This document shows, piece by piece, positions 26,467 to 37,109 of a stretch of 64,000 nt of DNA (position 1 is the stretch's first letter; the number at the start of each line of letters is the position of its first letter). A program made the translations under genes and the position numbers. Below the pieces are notes generated by a model that had not been told where the DNA came from, did not search any database, and saw only the letters and a program-made list of their open reading frames with translations. This stretch comes from Epiperipatus broadwayi (lineage: Eukaryota > Onychophora > Udeonychophora > Euonychophora > Peripatidae), in the NCBI GenBank assembly GCA_028023455.1, contig JAQFVV010006635.1, positions 482,098 to 546,097 on the forward strand. Reading direction: 5' to 3'.

Positions 26467-27003
26467 TACTTACATTTATTACATAAGTAATATTTACTAA
26501 GACCTTGATAATATGTGTATAAAATGCGATAGTAGGGACCTCGATAATATGTGTATAAAATACGATAATAGGGACCTCTAGGTCCCTACTATCGCATTTT
26601 ATATGCATATTATCAAGGTTATAGCCTCAGTAAATATTACTTACATAATCAATGTGCATTTAATAAATTTATAATTACAACTTTAAATTACTGTAATAGA
26701 TTTCTAAATATAAAATCTTTCCATTGACTCATTGTAAATCGAAAGATTTCATGAGTATTAATGTGTAATAAGAAATGTGGACTTAATCACTGAAGTATTG
26801 AATAGCTTCACGCTCGCAGATCTAACCGCTTCAGCTTCACCTATTTAAATAGAAAGTAGGTTGAAGTAAAGAAGGGTTCCCCTCTTTTCTCCCATAGCAT
26901 AAGCTTGTGGTTAAAACACCTGTAGAGGTCCCTACTATCGCATTTTATACGCATATTATTGAGGTTATAGCCTCAGTAAATATTACTTACATTTATTACA
27001 TAA
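26467..27003. repeat. Composite fold-back with 20-bp flanking direct repeats
   Basis: A unit of about 65 bp (AGGTCCCTACTATCGCATTT, then a GCATATTAT stretch, a short spacer, and GTAAATATTACTTAC) occurs twice in plus orientation (26577-26641 and 26928-26993). It also occurs in minus orientation at 26490-26577, where part of it (GATAATATGTGTATAAAA through GGGACCTC) is duplicated. The whole lies between identical 20-bp copies of TACTTACATTTATTACATAA at 26467-26486 and 26984-27003. The segment 26720-26905 between the plus copies shares a core with the TTAA-flanked MITE at 61.3 kb (GTAAATCGAAAGATTTCA, a TATA-like stretch, CACGCTC, then AAGTAAAGA and CTCTTTTCT). Confidence 0.75.
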
Positions 27004-27317
27004 ATAATATTTTATATAAATACTTTGATTTACAAGTATCATATTCTACATAATCAACATTTTTATACTTTTTATAAAATTATTTTAATTCAATAATTAT
27101 TGCTTCTTCAAAAATTTGGGTTATCATGAAGCATGACTTCATTATCCTGTTACTCTTTCCAAGAAATGTATTCTGTGATTTTTTTTATATCAAAGTAAAT
27201 GATATATGCATATACATGTTTTGGACCATATTTATTGTACTACAATTATAAAGATGTGAGACTTTCCTTAGATGAGTGTAATACACCTGATGTGTGCTAA
27301 AACACAAGAAAAAAAAC

Positions 27318-27470
27318 TATAATTGAATAATAATAATATTAGGCCGCTAAGCACTTTTGAGGGATTTCTGTGTCCTCATAGTCATAGCATTCTACTATTA
27401 TGAGGACAGAGAAAGCTCTTGAAAGTGCTTAGCTGCCTCATATTATAGATATTCAATTATAGCTTTTCTT
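27318..27470. repeat. Fold-back element
   Basis: Left arm 27318-27385 and right arm 27405-27470 are imperfect reverse complements. CTATAATTGAATA pairs with TATTCAATTATAG, and GCTAAGCACTTTTGAGGGAT pairs with its complement at 27413. The loop is about 20 bp. No coding capacity; the family is unknown. Confidence 0.75.
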
Positions 27471-27559
27471 TTTGTTGTGTTTCAGTGCACTTAAAGTAAA
27501 TTTATTATATCAGTACTGTTTACTCAATCTTTAGAGTCAGGAAATTTAGATTTTGTTCC

Positions 27560-28600
27560 TTGCTGGATAGCATGTTATATCAATACCATTAAAAATATAA
27601 CTTTTATTCTTGGAGACTTTAATACACATGTTGGTACAATTAATAAACATTGTCCAAAAGCTATTGGAAATAATAGGATTGATGCTTGAATAATCTGTTA
27701 TTATTGAATTTTTTACAACACATGGATTGACTATCACAAACATTTTGTTTAGTCAGAAAAATCACCATAAAGAAATATGTATTCATTCATGCTCAAAACA
27801 ACAGCATCTCATAAACTACCTAATATATAGTTAAGAACCAGAATACAAGAGAAGTACATATTACATGAACAATTATGTTCATATTGCTGAGCAGGTCATT
27901 AATTAATATATTCTAAGGTTTAAAAAAGTTATATCTAAAAATATATTATTCTAATCATATTTGCAAAAAACTAGATATTTGTGTTTAAAATATCATACTA
28001 GCATCCATGCTGAATTTATTAAACACTAAGATTACTAATTTTAATTTTCAGGATTATCATGTTATTGAGTTATAGAATTCTCTTAAGGAATATGTTATGC
28101 ATACAAGAATATCTATTTTTGTATTCGCTAAAAAGAGGAATCATAACTTTTTCTTTTAATGATATTATCATTAATATCTTGATTAAGAGAAAACACATAA
28201 CATTTTTTGGTTGATAGAATAATACACTAATTATGGAGATTTATAATCAATATAAAGATTTAAAGTTAAATGTTAATGAGGTATATAGAAAATTGTATAA
28301 TATAGTGGTGATATGTTAGTTTCAGAAATATTGGATTTTTTTAGGAATACATGGATTCATGAAGTTGTTCTAAGCTGTGTTCTCTTAAGAATACTTATAC
28401 TGTTGCAGTTTTTTTAAAAAAAGATATAGAAGAATACAATAATCATCATATATTATAATTGTTCTCAAAGCAAAGACACTTTCAAAGATTTCATTGAATA
28501 GGTTGATTATCAGTCACAGAAGAAGAATTATTGGAAATACAGTGTGTTTTAGAGAATCAAGAACACTATAGACATGGTTTTTGTAGTAAGATAAATGTGA
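27560..28600 (+). pseudogene. Non-LTR retrotransposon endonuclease fossil
   Basis: Around 27603-27690 the frame reads FILGDFNTHVGTINKHCP, the GDFN motif of AP-type endonucleases of non-LTR elements. After a stop and a frameshift it continues at about 27708-27829 as EFFTTHGLTITNILFSQ, then KNHHKEICIHSCSK and QQHLINYL, matching the family pattern in which LTITNTLFxQK is followed by TWMHPRSKHWHLIDY. The strand continues to about 28600 with only vague similarity. The lineage differs from the RTE elements here, whose GDFNARIG domain is distinct. No reverse transcriptase part is recognisable, and it is inactive. Confidence 0.6.
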
Positions 28601-30280
28601 AAAAAGGATCAGCTACAAAATAATTATTTGCATATTGTTTTTTTTTTTCAATTACTTATTTGAATTATTTTGTTTTCGTCAGAAATATGTGTATTGCACA
28701 CTGTTGATCTTCCTGTATTTATGTCGATCAATTAAAAATTTAAATAAATTTCCCATTAACACATATTTACCCTCTCTGTTAACCTTTTCTATTTTTCAAT
28801 TTTGCTCTGAAGCCTTCTCTTCAAGGTAAATAAAATAAAAATTGGTAAGTAAATTAAAGTAAAACAAAATTAATTGAATTTTATCTTAAATTGATTTTAA
28901 TATTTGTTTATATGATTCTTAAAATCAACTAAAATGTTATGCATTTTACTATTTTGAATAAATCTTTGTTGATGATTCTAATAATCAGTATTATAATAAA
29001 TACTGCTTACTGTACTTAACATAAACAATGATATAGTAAATGAAACCTTACCTAAAAATAACATTTTCTTTACAAAAAATGACATTAAAGTCACCAATCA
29101 TATTTACAATAAGCAGTTAAAAACTAATTTATACATTCACATGGTTTGAAATTTCCAAAGAAATATCAGTTACATTTATTTGGTTGGATAAGAGGTATAA
29201 ATGTGTACAGAATTTTAAACATTATTTATTATTCAAGTCATTTTTTCACAGAAAGAAAATGTTATTGATCAGCTATCAAGAAATATTACTTCATTTGTCA
29301 TTTGAATAATGAGTGACCAGATTAATGGGTGTCTGAAGTTGACAAAAAGTATACCTTTGTGAAGTTGCTAACTTTTTAAAGTCCCTGATAATCAGTAACT
29401 CTGAGTGCATGCTTTTGGCACTGATACTATGGTTCATTATTGTTTAAGAATAGTATAATATTTTTTGGTAATAATTCTATTATTTTGCTTTGGTTGTATA
29501 TTCTAACCAATATTAAAAAAAATTAAAAAAACATTTTTAATAAATATTTTCTTATTTAAAACCCATAAAATATACTAGCTTACACTTTGTGCTTTCCTCA
29601 GCATTCTTATTTTTCTTTCATCACAATTATGACACCTGCTGTAAACTTTAGTAATTAATGCATGGCATATGATTAGTTATACCAATCTTTCCCACAGGAT
29701 TAAAGTGCCTAGAGCTGTTAGAACACTAAGAACACCATAATATATAGATATTAAACTGTTTTCAAATTTATTTGACTATACAAGTATGTTGGCTGAGATA
29801 AAATATTTATATATTTTTCAACTTGGGCTGATATCCTGATAGTAAAATATAAATATAAGTGATTGTCACTAGAAAGAAAATGCATTAGATGCTAAGATCC
29901 AGTTACATTATTTCAATATCCCAAGCTCCTCAATGACTAAAAATATAAATCTTATCTGTGGATATTAGATAGGATAACAAAAGATAGGGATTTATTAAGC
30001 ACTATTATTCAGCATCTATTAGTTACTAAAGCTCACAACACTGTGGTGAAAGAAATATTTATTTTTTCATTTATATGGATAACAGACTAAAGTAATATTT
30101 TTTAAGAGTTACTTTGTAATTAATCAAGGAATAGCAACTAGAATTTAATTATTAATTAAGAAAGATAAAAATAAAAAAGGGTTGAACATTTGCTCTCCCC
30201 TTCGTTTTATTTATATTTTTACAAAACCTATAGCAAATGACAGGAATTAGATAGTCTCATTTGCTATTTCAGATTACTGA
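28601..30280. other. AT-rich intergenic DNA
   Basis: No gene, RNA or element recognised. The 64-aa frame at 28635-28829 has no features beyond hydrophobic low complexity. Confidence 0.4.
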
Positions 30281-30384
30281 AACACACAGGCTTGGTATAA
30301 TAGCACAGATTTTCACATGACCCACCACTCTTCACACTACCTCATAACACTGATACACTTGAACACATATATGTTGAAAAGATA

Positions 30385-30445
30385 AATAATCACCAATATA
30401 CACATTTCATGCTAAACCAGCAATCATCAGTTGGTCCAGATTACC
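30385..30445 (-). ncRNA. Candidate type I hammerhead ribozyme, copy 1
   Basis: Minus-strand order: helix I outer strand GGTAATC (30445-30439), loop TGGA, inner strand CCAA (30434-30431), CUGAUGA (30430-30424), stem II UGCU/AGCA with a GGUUU loop, GAAA (30408-30405), short helix III with a GUGU loop, AUA at the cleavage site (H17 at 30397), UUGG (30396-30393), one-base bulge, and GATTATT (30391-30385). Helix I pairs over 4 bp and then 7 bp, including two G-U pairs. The conserved core is complete. The inverted copy at 30891 has the same fold with different bases in outer helix I, which supports real pairing. Cleavage after AUA is permitted by the NUH rule but is less usual than GUC. Confidence 0.6.
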
Positions 30446-30890
30446 ATCTCTACACATATATGCTATAAGTGCTCAGATATATATTAAGATAGTCAATCCT
30501 TATACTTTAATGGACAGGCTTCAATCTACTCCACACTCCAACTCTCCAACCGTCCATCCAATTGAAAATCTGATGATGGAATGCTCAAAGGCCACCCTGG
30601 GGTCGAGATTCTTGTCATACCCATGTTGACCTAAGGTCAATCTGACTGCTCATAACCAGGACATAATCCATTTAATACAAGGGATGGGCAGACATCTCTA
30701 TTATATAATAACTGAAACACACAGGCTTATTATATACCTGTGTTTATATATGTAATATATAGGGTATAATAGCACAGATTTTCACATGACTCACCACTCT
30801 CCACACTACCTCATAACACTGATACACTTGAACACATATATGTTGAAAAGATAAATAATCACCAATATACATATTTCATGCTAAACCAGC

Positions 30891-30951
30891 AATAATATGG
30901 ACCAACTGATGATTGCTGGTTTAGCATGAAATACGTATATTGGCTATTATT
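30891..30951 (+). ncRNA. Candidate type I hammerhead ribozyme, inverted copy
   Basis: Plus-strand order: AATAATA (30891-30897), loop TGGA, CCAA (30902-30905), CUGAUGA (30906-30912), stem II UGCU/AGCA with a GGUUU loop (30914-30926), GAAA (30928-30931), a fully palindromic helix III AUACGUAU (30931-30938), H17 A at 30939, UUGG (30940-30943), one-base bulge, TATTATT (30945-30951). Helix I is 4 bp plus 7 bp with an asymmetric internal loop, the place where natural hammerheads make loop-loop contacts. The perfect AUACGUAU palindrome would favour a dimeric fold. It lies at the junction with the truncated copy 2, so part of the outer helix could be a fold-back effect; the same pairing in copy 1 argues against that. 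Confidence 0.6.
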
Positions 30952-31060
30952 TATCTTTTCAACATATATGTGTTAAAGTGTATCAGTGTTATGAGATAGT
31001 GTGGAGAAAGGTAGGTCCTGTGAAAGTCTGTGCTCATATACCCTATATATTTCAGATTGT

Positions 31061-33659
31061 GATTGGATCAAAAAAATAGACAATTGTTTCACTAAATTCT
31101 TTATTGATACTTCTGATTTTTAAAAATAAAATCAGTATCATAGCTACTGAGAAGCAACTAAGAAATGCATATAAGCTTCTGGGACTTAGTAATCACTTGC
31201 TCATTAAATTAAGGAATGAGAATAAATAAATATCTACAATTTAATCTATTAAGTATTAATGATCATTATTGTACTGATGAAAGTTACTCAAAATTAACAA
31301 TATTATTTTTATTTTTTTTCTTAATACATATATAATCAAAAAGTATTCAGATGTATGTTAAAATGGATGTTTTTGGAAATTTTACATAGAGAACCAATAA
31401 TTCTAACCAAACCACTGGATAAAATGTATGCACTTGTAGTGACATAAGATTGTGTAGCATAGTCATGAAGTAAAAATAAGTATATACCCACTTATTAAAA
31501 TTATGGCTAACTGAATTGTCTAAAATCTGACTATTTGATAAAAATTGTAGTAATATTGCATTTTTTTAAAGATTATGAGACAAAAAACAGAGCAAACACT
31601 GATGTATAAAATTAAATTTAAATATTTAAAAGCCTAAAGCTTAACTAGTCAATAAAATAATTAAAATTATCCCAAATTCAAAATTAAGCAAGAGTAACCA
31701 AAGACAATAAACTCTATAATGCAAGCAATGGTTTCCCTGCCAACACAGACTTCTTAAAAAATATCAACAAATATACCATTTACCACATTTCCCAACTAAA
31801 TCCTACACACCCTTAATATTAAAAAAACTTTTAAACAAGTTAATTGCTTCAGAATTATACATTTTTAACAATAATGATTTTTTTACTTTTTTTCTCAAAT
31901 TATTTATTTAAGGCTTTATTACATTATTAGACTATAGACTTTTTTACTTCTTTTTATTTTCTTTCTTTCAAAGAAGACAACTTTATCCTTATCAAAACTA
32001 AAAATATGGCCTGTATTTCTTTCATAGATATATAAAGCAGAACTAAAATATACCTTTACTCTACTTACCAAGGGCAATTGGTTCCCCAAAACTCATTGTT
32101 AAGCAAGAATATTGTATAAAGAACAAATTGTTATAACAATTTCCTATGGGAAAAAATTTGATTGATTAATCCAGCTAAAAACTACATTATAAGCTGTGAA
32201 CAATTTAACTTAGTATATATCGTAATTAAAAATTTGTCTTAATGTATATTATACACCTGTGTAAACTGTGCTATGTGTATTATGCAAGTAAGTACTTAAA
32301 ATATGTATGTATGTATTACTTGAATCTATATAAAAACACATCTTAAAATTAGTCTTTCCAGTGATCATAATTATCGAATTTTCTGAATCAAGAATTGTTT
32401 ATTCTAAAATCCATTGTTGTCTTCTAAATCCTTTGATGCTCTTGGGGGGTTTTTTGGAAGAAGTTTCCCAGATGATGGCTGAGATCTTTAGAGAAAAAGT
32501 TTATAATGGATAGCTGACATGCTTTTTTGGATTTTTTTATATGGAATGCTGTGATTTCATGATTTTGGGGAGTTTGAATACACTTCCAATGATTTGATTT
32601 TCGTTTTTAAAAACAATAGTGATTGTAAATGTGGATAAGCCCATAGAAAAACAAATATCATGATTTTTTTCTTCTCTTCCCAGATGACTTAAGATATCCA
32701 TTTCTGTTTACAAGTTCAGAAATTTTCTTGATTTTTTGTGGTCATATAACTTTTAACCAGAATCACTAGGGAACATGTGTCTTTTAACTCTCCAAACACA
32801 CAACAAAATGAACAAGAAAGTGAAAGTAAACTTATTGTTAACAATTTTTTATGGTTTTTTGTGCAATTGTTTCTTGTTGTGCTAAAGAAATTTTTTTTTT
32901 CAAATTTGTATTACTATATTAAATTACTTACATGAAATTATTTAGAATTTTAAAAAAATGTTAAATAACAACTTATTTCATTGATCATAAAGACTAGCAT
33001 TCAAATTAGCATAGTCAAAAGCTAATTGCAGTTAATTTAGAAAAAATGTACCTAAAGCATTCTCTGTTTGTATATTGTAATCAATATTTAAGGCTTTTTT
33101 TTACAATATGTAGTATGCAGATCTAAATAAAGATCATTTGTACACAAATATGCTAGCTGTGATTTTTTTTTTAGCCATGAGAGTGTGATCGATGTATTCT
33201 TTGAAATAACTTAAAAAATTTTCAGTTAGTGCAGTTAAGCTATTTCAAATATTGAAGATAAGAATCTTTTTCAGTTTATTTGTATGCAATTTTCTATACA
33301 TTTTTTTAAAAATCAGACATACATTTACATTAATAGTTTTATGTTGAATAAAATTTTCCTTTTTTTTTTCAGTTCTACATTTTTTATACATGTGCTATCA
33401 TTTACTACAAGGTATTTAAAATCACACAAATAGATTGTGGTATTTTTAATTATAATTTATTAATTTTTGATCATACAAAGTTCTTTATTTTAAAATCTTT
33501 TTTTTTTAAAAAAAATAACAATTATGGTAACTAAGTTACAATACAATAATCATTCTTTCTTCCACAAGCAAAGTACTGTTAGTAAAAATTTTAATCCATA
33601 AGAGTCAGTAAATACAGTGTACAGTTTTTAAATTAATGTACACATTTTAAAATTTAATA
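31061..33659. other. AT-rich intergenic DNA
   Basis: No gene or recognised element in about 2.6 kb. A T run with GGGGGG is present near 32440. Nothing else is supported. Confidence 0.4.
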
Positions 33660-33660
33660 A

Positions 33661-33781
33661 GGTTTTGATTGTTTTTTTTTCATGTGTCAAAGCATCGGCA
33701 GGGAAGCAAACCCAGGACAACTGCTTGAGAGGCAGCTGTGCTAATCACTCAGCCATCAACGCTTGACAGGTTTTGATTGTT
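33661..33781 (-). mobile_element. Retroposed tRNA-derived insert with 13-bp target duplication
   Basis: The tRNA-like sequence at 33691-33763 sits between identical 13-bp copies of GGTTTTGATTGTT (33661-33673 and 33768-33780). On the minus strand it is followed by a short extension (TTGACACATG) and an A9 run (T9 at 33672-33680) directly before the duplication. This is the hallmark of LINE-mediated retroposition, so it is a very short SINE or a tRNA retropseudogene. No further body is present. Confidence 0.75.
33691..33763 (-). tRNA. tRNA-like sequence (pseudo-tRNA, apparent anticodon CUC)
   Basis: The 73-nt minus-strand sequence folds as a cloverleaf. The acceptor pair AGCGTTG with CGATGCT gives seven pairs including two G-U. 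The D-arm is GCT/AGC with loop GAGTGATT (A-box-like TGGCTGAGTGATTAG). The anticodon arm CTGC/GCAG has loop CTCTCAA, so the anticodon would be CUC (Glu). The T-arm CTGGG/CCCTG has loop TTTGCTT and one T-T mismatch. The weak B-box (GGTTTGCTTCC) and the mismatch suggest it is not a functional tRNA gene. It lies inside a retroposed insert. Confidence 0.6.
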
Positions 33782-34152
33782 GTATATCATTTAAATATGA
33801 TTTTGATTATTTATTATATTGATGGAAACACTTTGAGGGGAAAAGGGAACTTTGTAAACATTATTAAAGAAAATCTTTACTTTGGATATATCATTAATAG
33901 GCTGCAGAAAGGAGTTTGCTATTAACTGAAAGGAGACCCTTTGATTCCTCTTGGAGGCCTTAAAAGAACTGAGCAGGGCAAATTCCTAATGTCTACTCCA
34001 TACGTTCTTGTCATTGCAGCTGTTATTACTATGTATTATTCATATAGTATATGAACATGGATGGGCTGCTCACCAACACGCATTAGCCAGTGTGGTGAGT
34101 TTATTGGCTTTTTACCTCCAAGTTTAAGAATATTTTTTCAATATATACAATC

Positions 34153-34743
34153 ATGACAGACAAAAATAAATCATGGCCCTTATTCCCAGGAGGCTGTAAA
34201 GTCACCAACCAAGGCAGCGGTTGGTGGCCGAAGGTGGAGGGTGCTAAGAATCCCCTGATTGCGGACTCAGGCTGCCATTTGATGATGACTTTTTATTTAG
34301 GTACTTACAACTGCAGATCACTTTCAAGTGAAGGAAGATTGCAAGAGTTAGAAGAAGAACTGTCTTATATTAAATGGGACATTATTGGACTTTGTGAAGT
34401 TAGAAGAAAAGGTGAAGAAACAATTGATTTAAAAAGTGGACATATACTCTACTATAAAGGCACAAATATTGGAAATACAAGTGGAGTAGGATTCATTATA
34501 AATAAAAAATGGAAGAATAACATTGTGGAGATTGATGGTGTATCAGACAGAGTGGCAAGATTAGTTTTACAACTTAATAGCAGATACCAAATGCAGATAA
34601 TTCAGGTTTATGCCCCAACAAGTTCTCATAGTGATGAAGTTATAGAAGATTTTTATATGGATGTACAAAAGGCTTTTGATCAGAGTAAAAACATTTTAAA
34701 ATTGTTATGGGAGACTTTAATGCTAGAATTGGTAAACAAATGA
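34153..34743 (+). CDS. RTE endonuclease domain, 5' part before frameshift
   Basis: N-terminal part of the retrotransposon polyprotein, an apurinic-type endonuclease that nicks target DNA for target-primed reverse transcription. Visible motifs: GTYNCRSL (N53), LCEVRRKGE (catalytic Glu about residue 82), QVYAPTSSHSD (Y153). The first 45 residues are an extension before the endonuclease fold. The ATG at 34153 is chosen because the old copy at 17149 keeps an ATG at the same place. After residue 180 the frame leaves the family: the homologous continuation (MGDFNARIG) lies in another frame and is listed next. The break sits in a T/A-rich run near 34693-34700 and looks like loss of a single base, so this copy cannot make the full enzyme unless the ribosome shifts. 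Confidence 0.88.
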   Translation: MTDKNKSWPLFPGGCKVTNQGSGWWPKVEGAKNPLIADSGCHLMMTFYLGTYNCRSLSSEGRLQELEEELSYIKWDIIGLCEVRRKGEETIDLKSGHILYYKGTNIGNTSGVGFIINKKWKNNIVEIDGVSDRVARLVLQLNSRYQMQIIQVYAPTSSHSDEVIEDFYMDVQKAFDQSKNILKLLWETLMLELVNK

Positions 34744-37109
34744 AAGATGAAAATGCTGTAGGTAATTTTGGTTATGGTAATAGAAATGAGAGAGGGCATA
34801 GACTTGTGGAGTTTGCAGAAAAAGAAAAACTTTATATTATGAATTCTTTTTTTGAGAAAAATGTTAAAAGGAAATGGACATGGAAGCATCCAATTGAAGG
34901 TACGGCAGAATTGGATTATATTTTGACTAACAAAAAATACATATTTCAAGATTGTAATGTTCTTAATAAATTTAACACAGGAAGTGATCATCGATTAGTA
35001 AGATGTAAGATACATGTTAATGCAAAACTAGAGAGACAAAAATTATTAAGAAAAACAATATTTACAGTTGATATTCCTAATCTTCAGAAACATTCTAATG
35101 AATTTAAATTAGAACTTACAAATCGGTTTCAAGTATTAGTAGATTTTGAACATGATTCAGATTTGAATGATATTAATAGGAAAATAAGCGATACACTTTT
35201 AAAAACTGCAACAAAGATAGCTGGTAGAAAAAAGCAGCAATTGACCAATAAAATTTCTACTGAGACTAGAGAATTTATGAAGAAAAGAAGGAATATGAGG
35301 ATATACAACAATGATGCATTAAAAAGGATTGAATATCTCGAATTTTGTAAAATGGTGCGGAAAAGAGTTGAAAATGATATAAGAAAGTATAATTGTGAAC
35401 TAGCAAGGAAAGCTGTAGAAGAGAATAAAAGTCTAAAGAGTGTAAAACAACATTTTGGTATTGGTAGGAAATTTATATCTGCAATAAGAAAAAAAGATGG
35501 CATTATTACTAAAAAGAGAGATGACATCATAAAATGTGTAGAAAACTTCTATCAAGAATTATATAGTAATAAAGAACAAGTGCCTCCTATACATATTATA
35601 TCTTCTGAATTGCCCAGAATTTTGAATGAGGAAGTGAGACATGCAATTAAATTTATGAAGAAAGGGAAGGCTCCAGGTAATGATGGAATTGTAATTGATA
35701 TATTAAAAGAAGCAGGTGAAGAAATAGAATTTTTTTTAGCAAAGTTATATACCAAATGTCTAAATGATAAAGATGTACCAGATGATTGGAAGAATGCAGT
35801 ATTAATATTAATATTTAAAAAAGGTGATAAAGAAGATATTAGAAATTACAGACCTATCAGTCTTTTATCAGTTTTATACAAAATTTTTACTAAGATAATT
35901 ACAACTCGTCTACAGAAAACACTGGATTTCCACCAACCAAGAGAACAAGCTGGATTTAAAAGTGGTTTTAGTACAGTAGATCATATCCAGGTATTGAGAG
36001 AAATTATAGAAAGGACAAATGAATATGAGTTGCCATTATGCTTAGGATTTGTAGACTATGAAAAGGCATTTGATTCTATAAACATTTCTTCAGTGATTAA
36101 AGCATTGGATCATCAAGGTGTAGATCCAGGATATTGTCATATTTTGAAGAATATTTATAAAAATGCAACAGCAACAATTAGATTACATAATGACAGTAGG
36201 AAAATCAACATTGAAAAGGGTGTAAGACAGGGTGACTCCATATCTCCAAAACTTTTTACAGCAGTGCTGCAAGAAGTATTTTGTGGATTAAAATGGGAAG
36301 CTAAAGGAGTGAAAGTAAATGGAGATTATTTAAGTCATTTAGATTTTGCAGATGATGTAGTTGTTTTTGCAAATAATGCTTTAGAGCTACAGGAAATGTT
36401 GCAGGAGTTATCAGATGAAAGTAGGAAAGTAGGACTAAAGATAAATGTTAAAAAGACTAAAGTAATGTTTAATAGATTTTCTCAAAATATGAAAATAAAG
36501 ATTGATTATGATGAGTTAGAAGAAGTTAACAGTTACAAATACCTTGGTCAGATTATTAATACAGATGGAAATATAATGGATGAAATTAATCATAGAATTA
36601 AACTTGGTTGGAGTGCTTTTGGTAGAAATAACTTGATACTAAAAGGAAATATGCCTATGTGTTTGAAAAGGAAGGTTTTTAATAAATGTGTTTTGCCAGT
36701 TCTTACTTATGGATCTGAGACTTGGACACTTAATAGAAGAGCAATACAGAGACTTCAGACCACTCAAAGAAGTATGGAGAGATGCATGTTGGGAATAACA
36801 AGAAGGGATCGAAAATGCAATGTATGGGTAAGAGAACAAACAGGTGTTACTGACCTCATTGAAAAAATTAAAAGACTGAAGTGGAGTTGGGCTGGACATA
36901 TTGTTAGAAGAGATGATAACAGATGGACAATTGAAATTTTAAACTGGATTCCAAGAGATTGTAAAAGACCCAGAAAGAGACCACATGTGAGATGGGTAAA
37001 TGAAATAAGAAAGTGTGCAAGGGTGATGTGGAGAAGAAAAGCTAAAGATAGGAAAAGATGGATTGAACTTGGAGAGACCTTCATCCTGCAGTGGATTGAT
37101 AATGGTTGA
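34707..37109 (+). CDS. RTE endonuclease C-terminal part and reverse transcriptase
   Basis: Continuation of the retrotransposon protein in the shifted frame, 800 codons. Residues 1-9 are MGDFNARIG and residues 93-98 are SDHRLV, the last endonuclease motifs. The reverse transcriptase follows from about residue 320: [36 protein letters not shown] with catalytic Asp 456, GVRQGDSISP, and FADD at 547-550 with the two remaining catalytic Asp. The thumb shows YLGQIINTDG, and later LPVLTYGSETWTL. The C-terminal region is basic, with RWTIEILNW and RPRKRPHVRW, and ends in a W-rich tail. All catalytic residues are present. The annotated ATG is internal to the natural ORF and is unlikely to be a true start. 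The opposite-strand frames in this interval are shadows. Confidence 0.93.
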   Translation: MGDFNARIGKQMKDENAVGNFGYGNRNERGHRLVEFAEKEKLYIMNSFFEKNVKRKWTWKHPIEGTAELDYILTNKKYIFQDCNVLNKFNTGSDHRLVRCKIHVNAKLERQKLLRKTIFTVDIPNLQKHSNEFKLELTNRFQVLVDFEHDSDLNDINRKISDTLLKTATKIAGRKKQQLTNKISTETREFMKKRRNMRIYNNDALKRIEYLEFCKMVRKRVENDIRKYNCELARKAVEENKSLKSVKQHFGIGRKFISAIRKKDGIITKKRDDIIKCVENFYQELYSNKEQVPPIHIISSELPRILNEEVRHAIKFMKKGKAPGNDGIVIDILKEAGEEIEFFLAKLYTKCLNDKDVPDDWKNAVLILIFKKGDKEDIRNYRPISLLSVLYKIFTKIITTRLQKTLDFHQPREQAGFKSGFSTVDHIQVLREIIERTNEYELPLCLGFVDYEKAFDSINISSVIKALDHQGVDPGYCHILKNIYKNATATIRLHNDSRKINIEKGVRQGDSISPKLFTAVLQEVFCGLKWEAKGVKVNGDYLSHLDFADDVVVFANNALELQEMLQELSDESRKVGLKINVKKTKVMFNRFSQNMKIKIDYDELEEVNSYKYLGQIINTDGNIMDEINHRIKLGWSAFGRNNLILKGNMPMCLKRKVFNKCVLPVLTYGSETWTLNRRAIQRLQTTQRSMERCMLGITRRDRKCNVWVREQTGVTDLIEKIKRLKWSWAGHIVRRDDNRWTIEILNWIPRDCKRPRKRPHVRWVNEIRKCARVMWRRKAKDRKRWIELGETFILQWIDNG

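Larger units (their letters stand above)
30281..31060. repeat. Retrozyme-like repeat: two direct copies plus one inverted
   Basis: A unit of about 160-180 bp (CACACAGGCTT at one end, TCACATGACYCACCACTCT, ACACATATATGTTGAAAAGA, then TTTCATGCTAAACCAGCAA) occurs at about 30281-30440 and 30711-30893 in the same orientation, and inverted at about 30891-31060. The two direct copies are 469 bp apart and enclose about 270 bp of less AT-rich, non-coding sequence (30441-30710). Read on the minus strand, each unit carries a hammerhead-like core. Copy 1 and the inverted copy are complete; copy 2 is cut within stem II. The arrangement equals a tandem array with a 469-nt monomer, as in animal retrozymes. 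It contains no open frame of note. Confidence 0.75.

Noticed and set aside
30575-30600. AATCTGATGATGGAATGC in the internal part of the 30-kb repeat.
   Set aside because: No stem II and no GAAA at the right distance.
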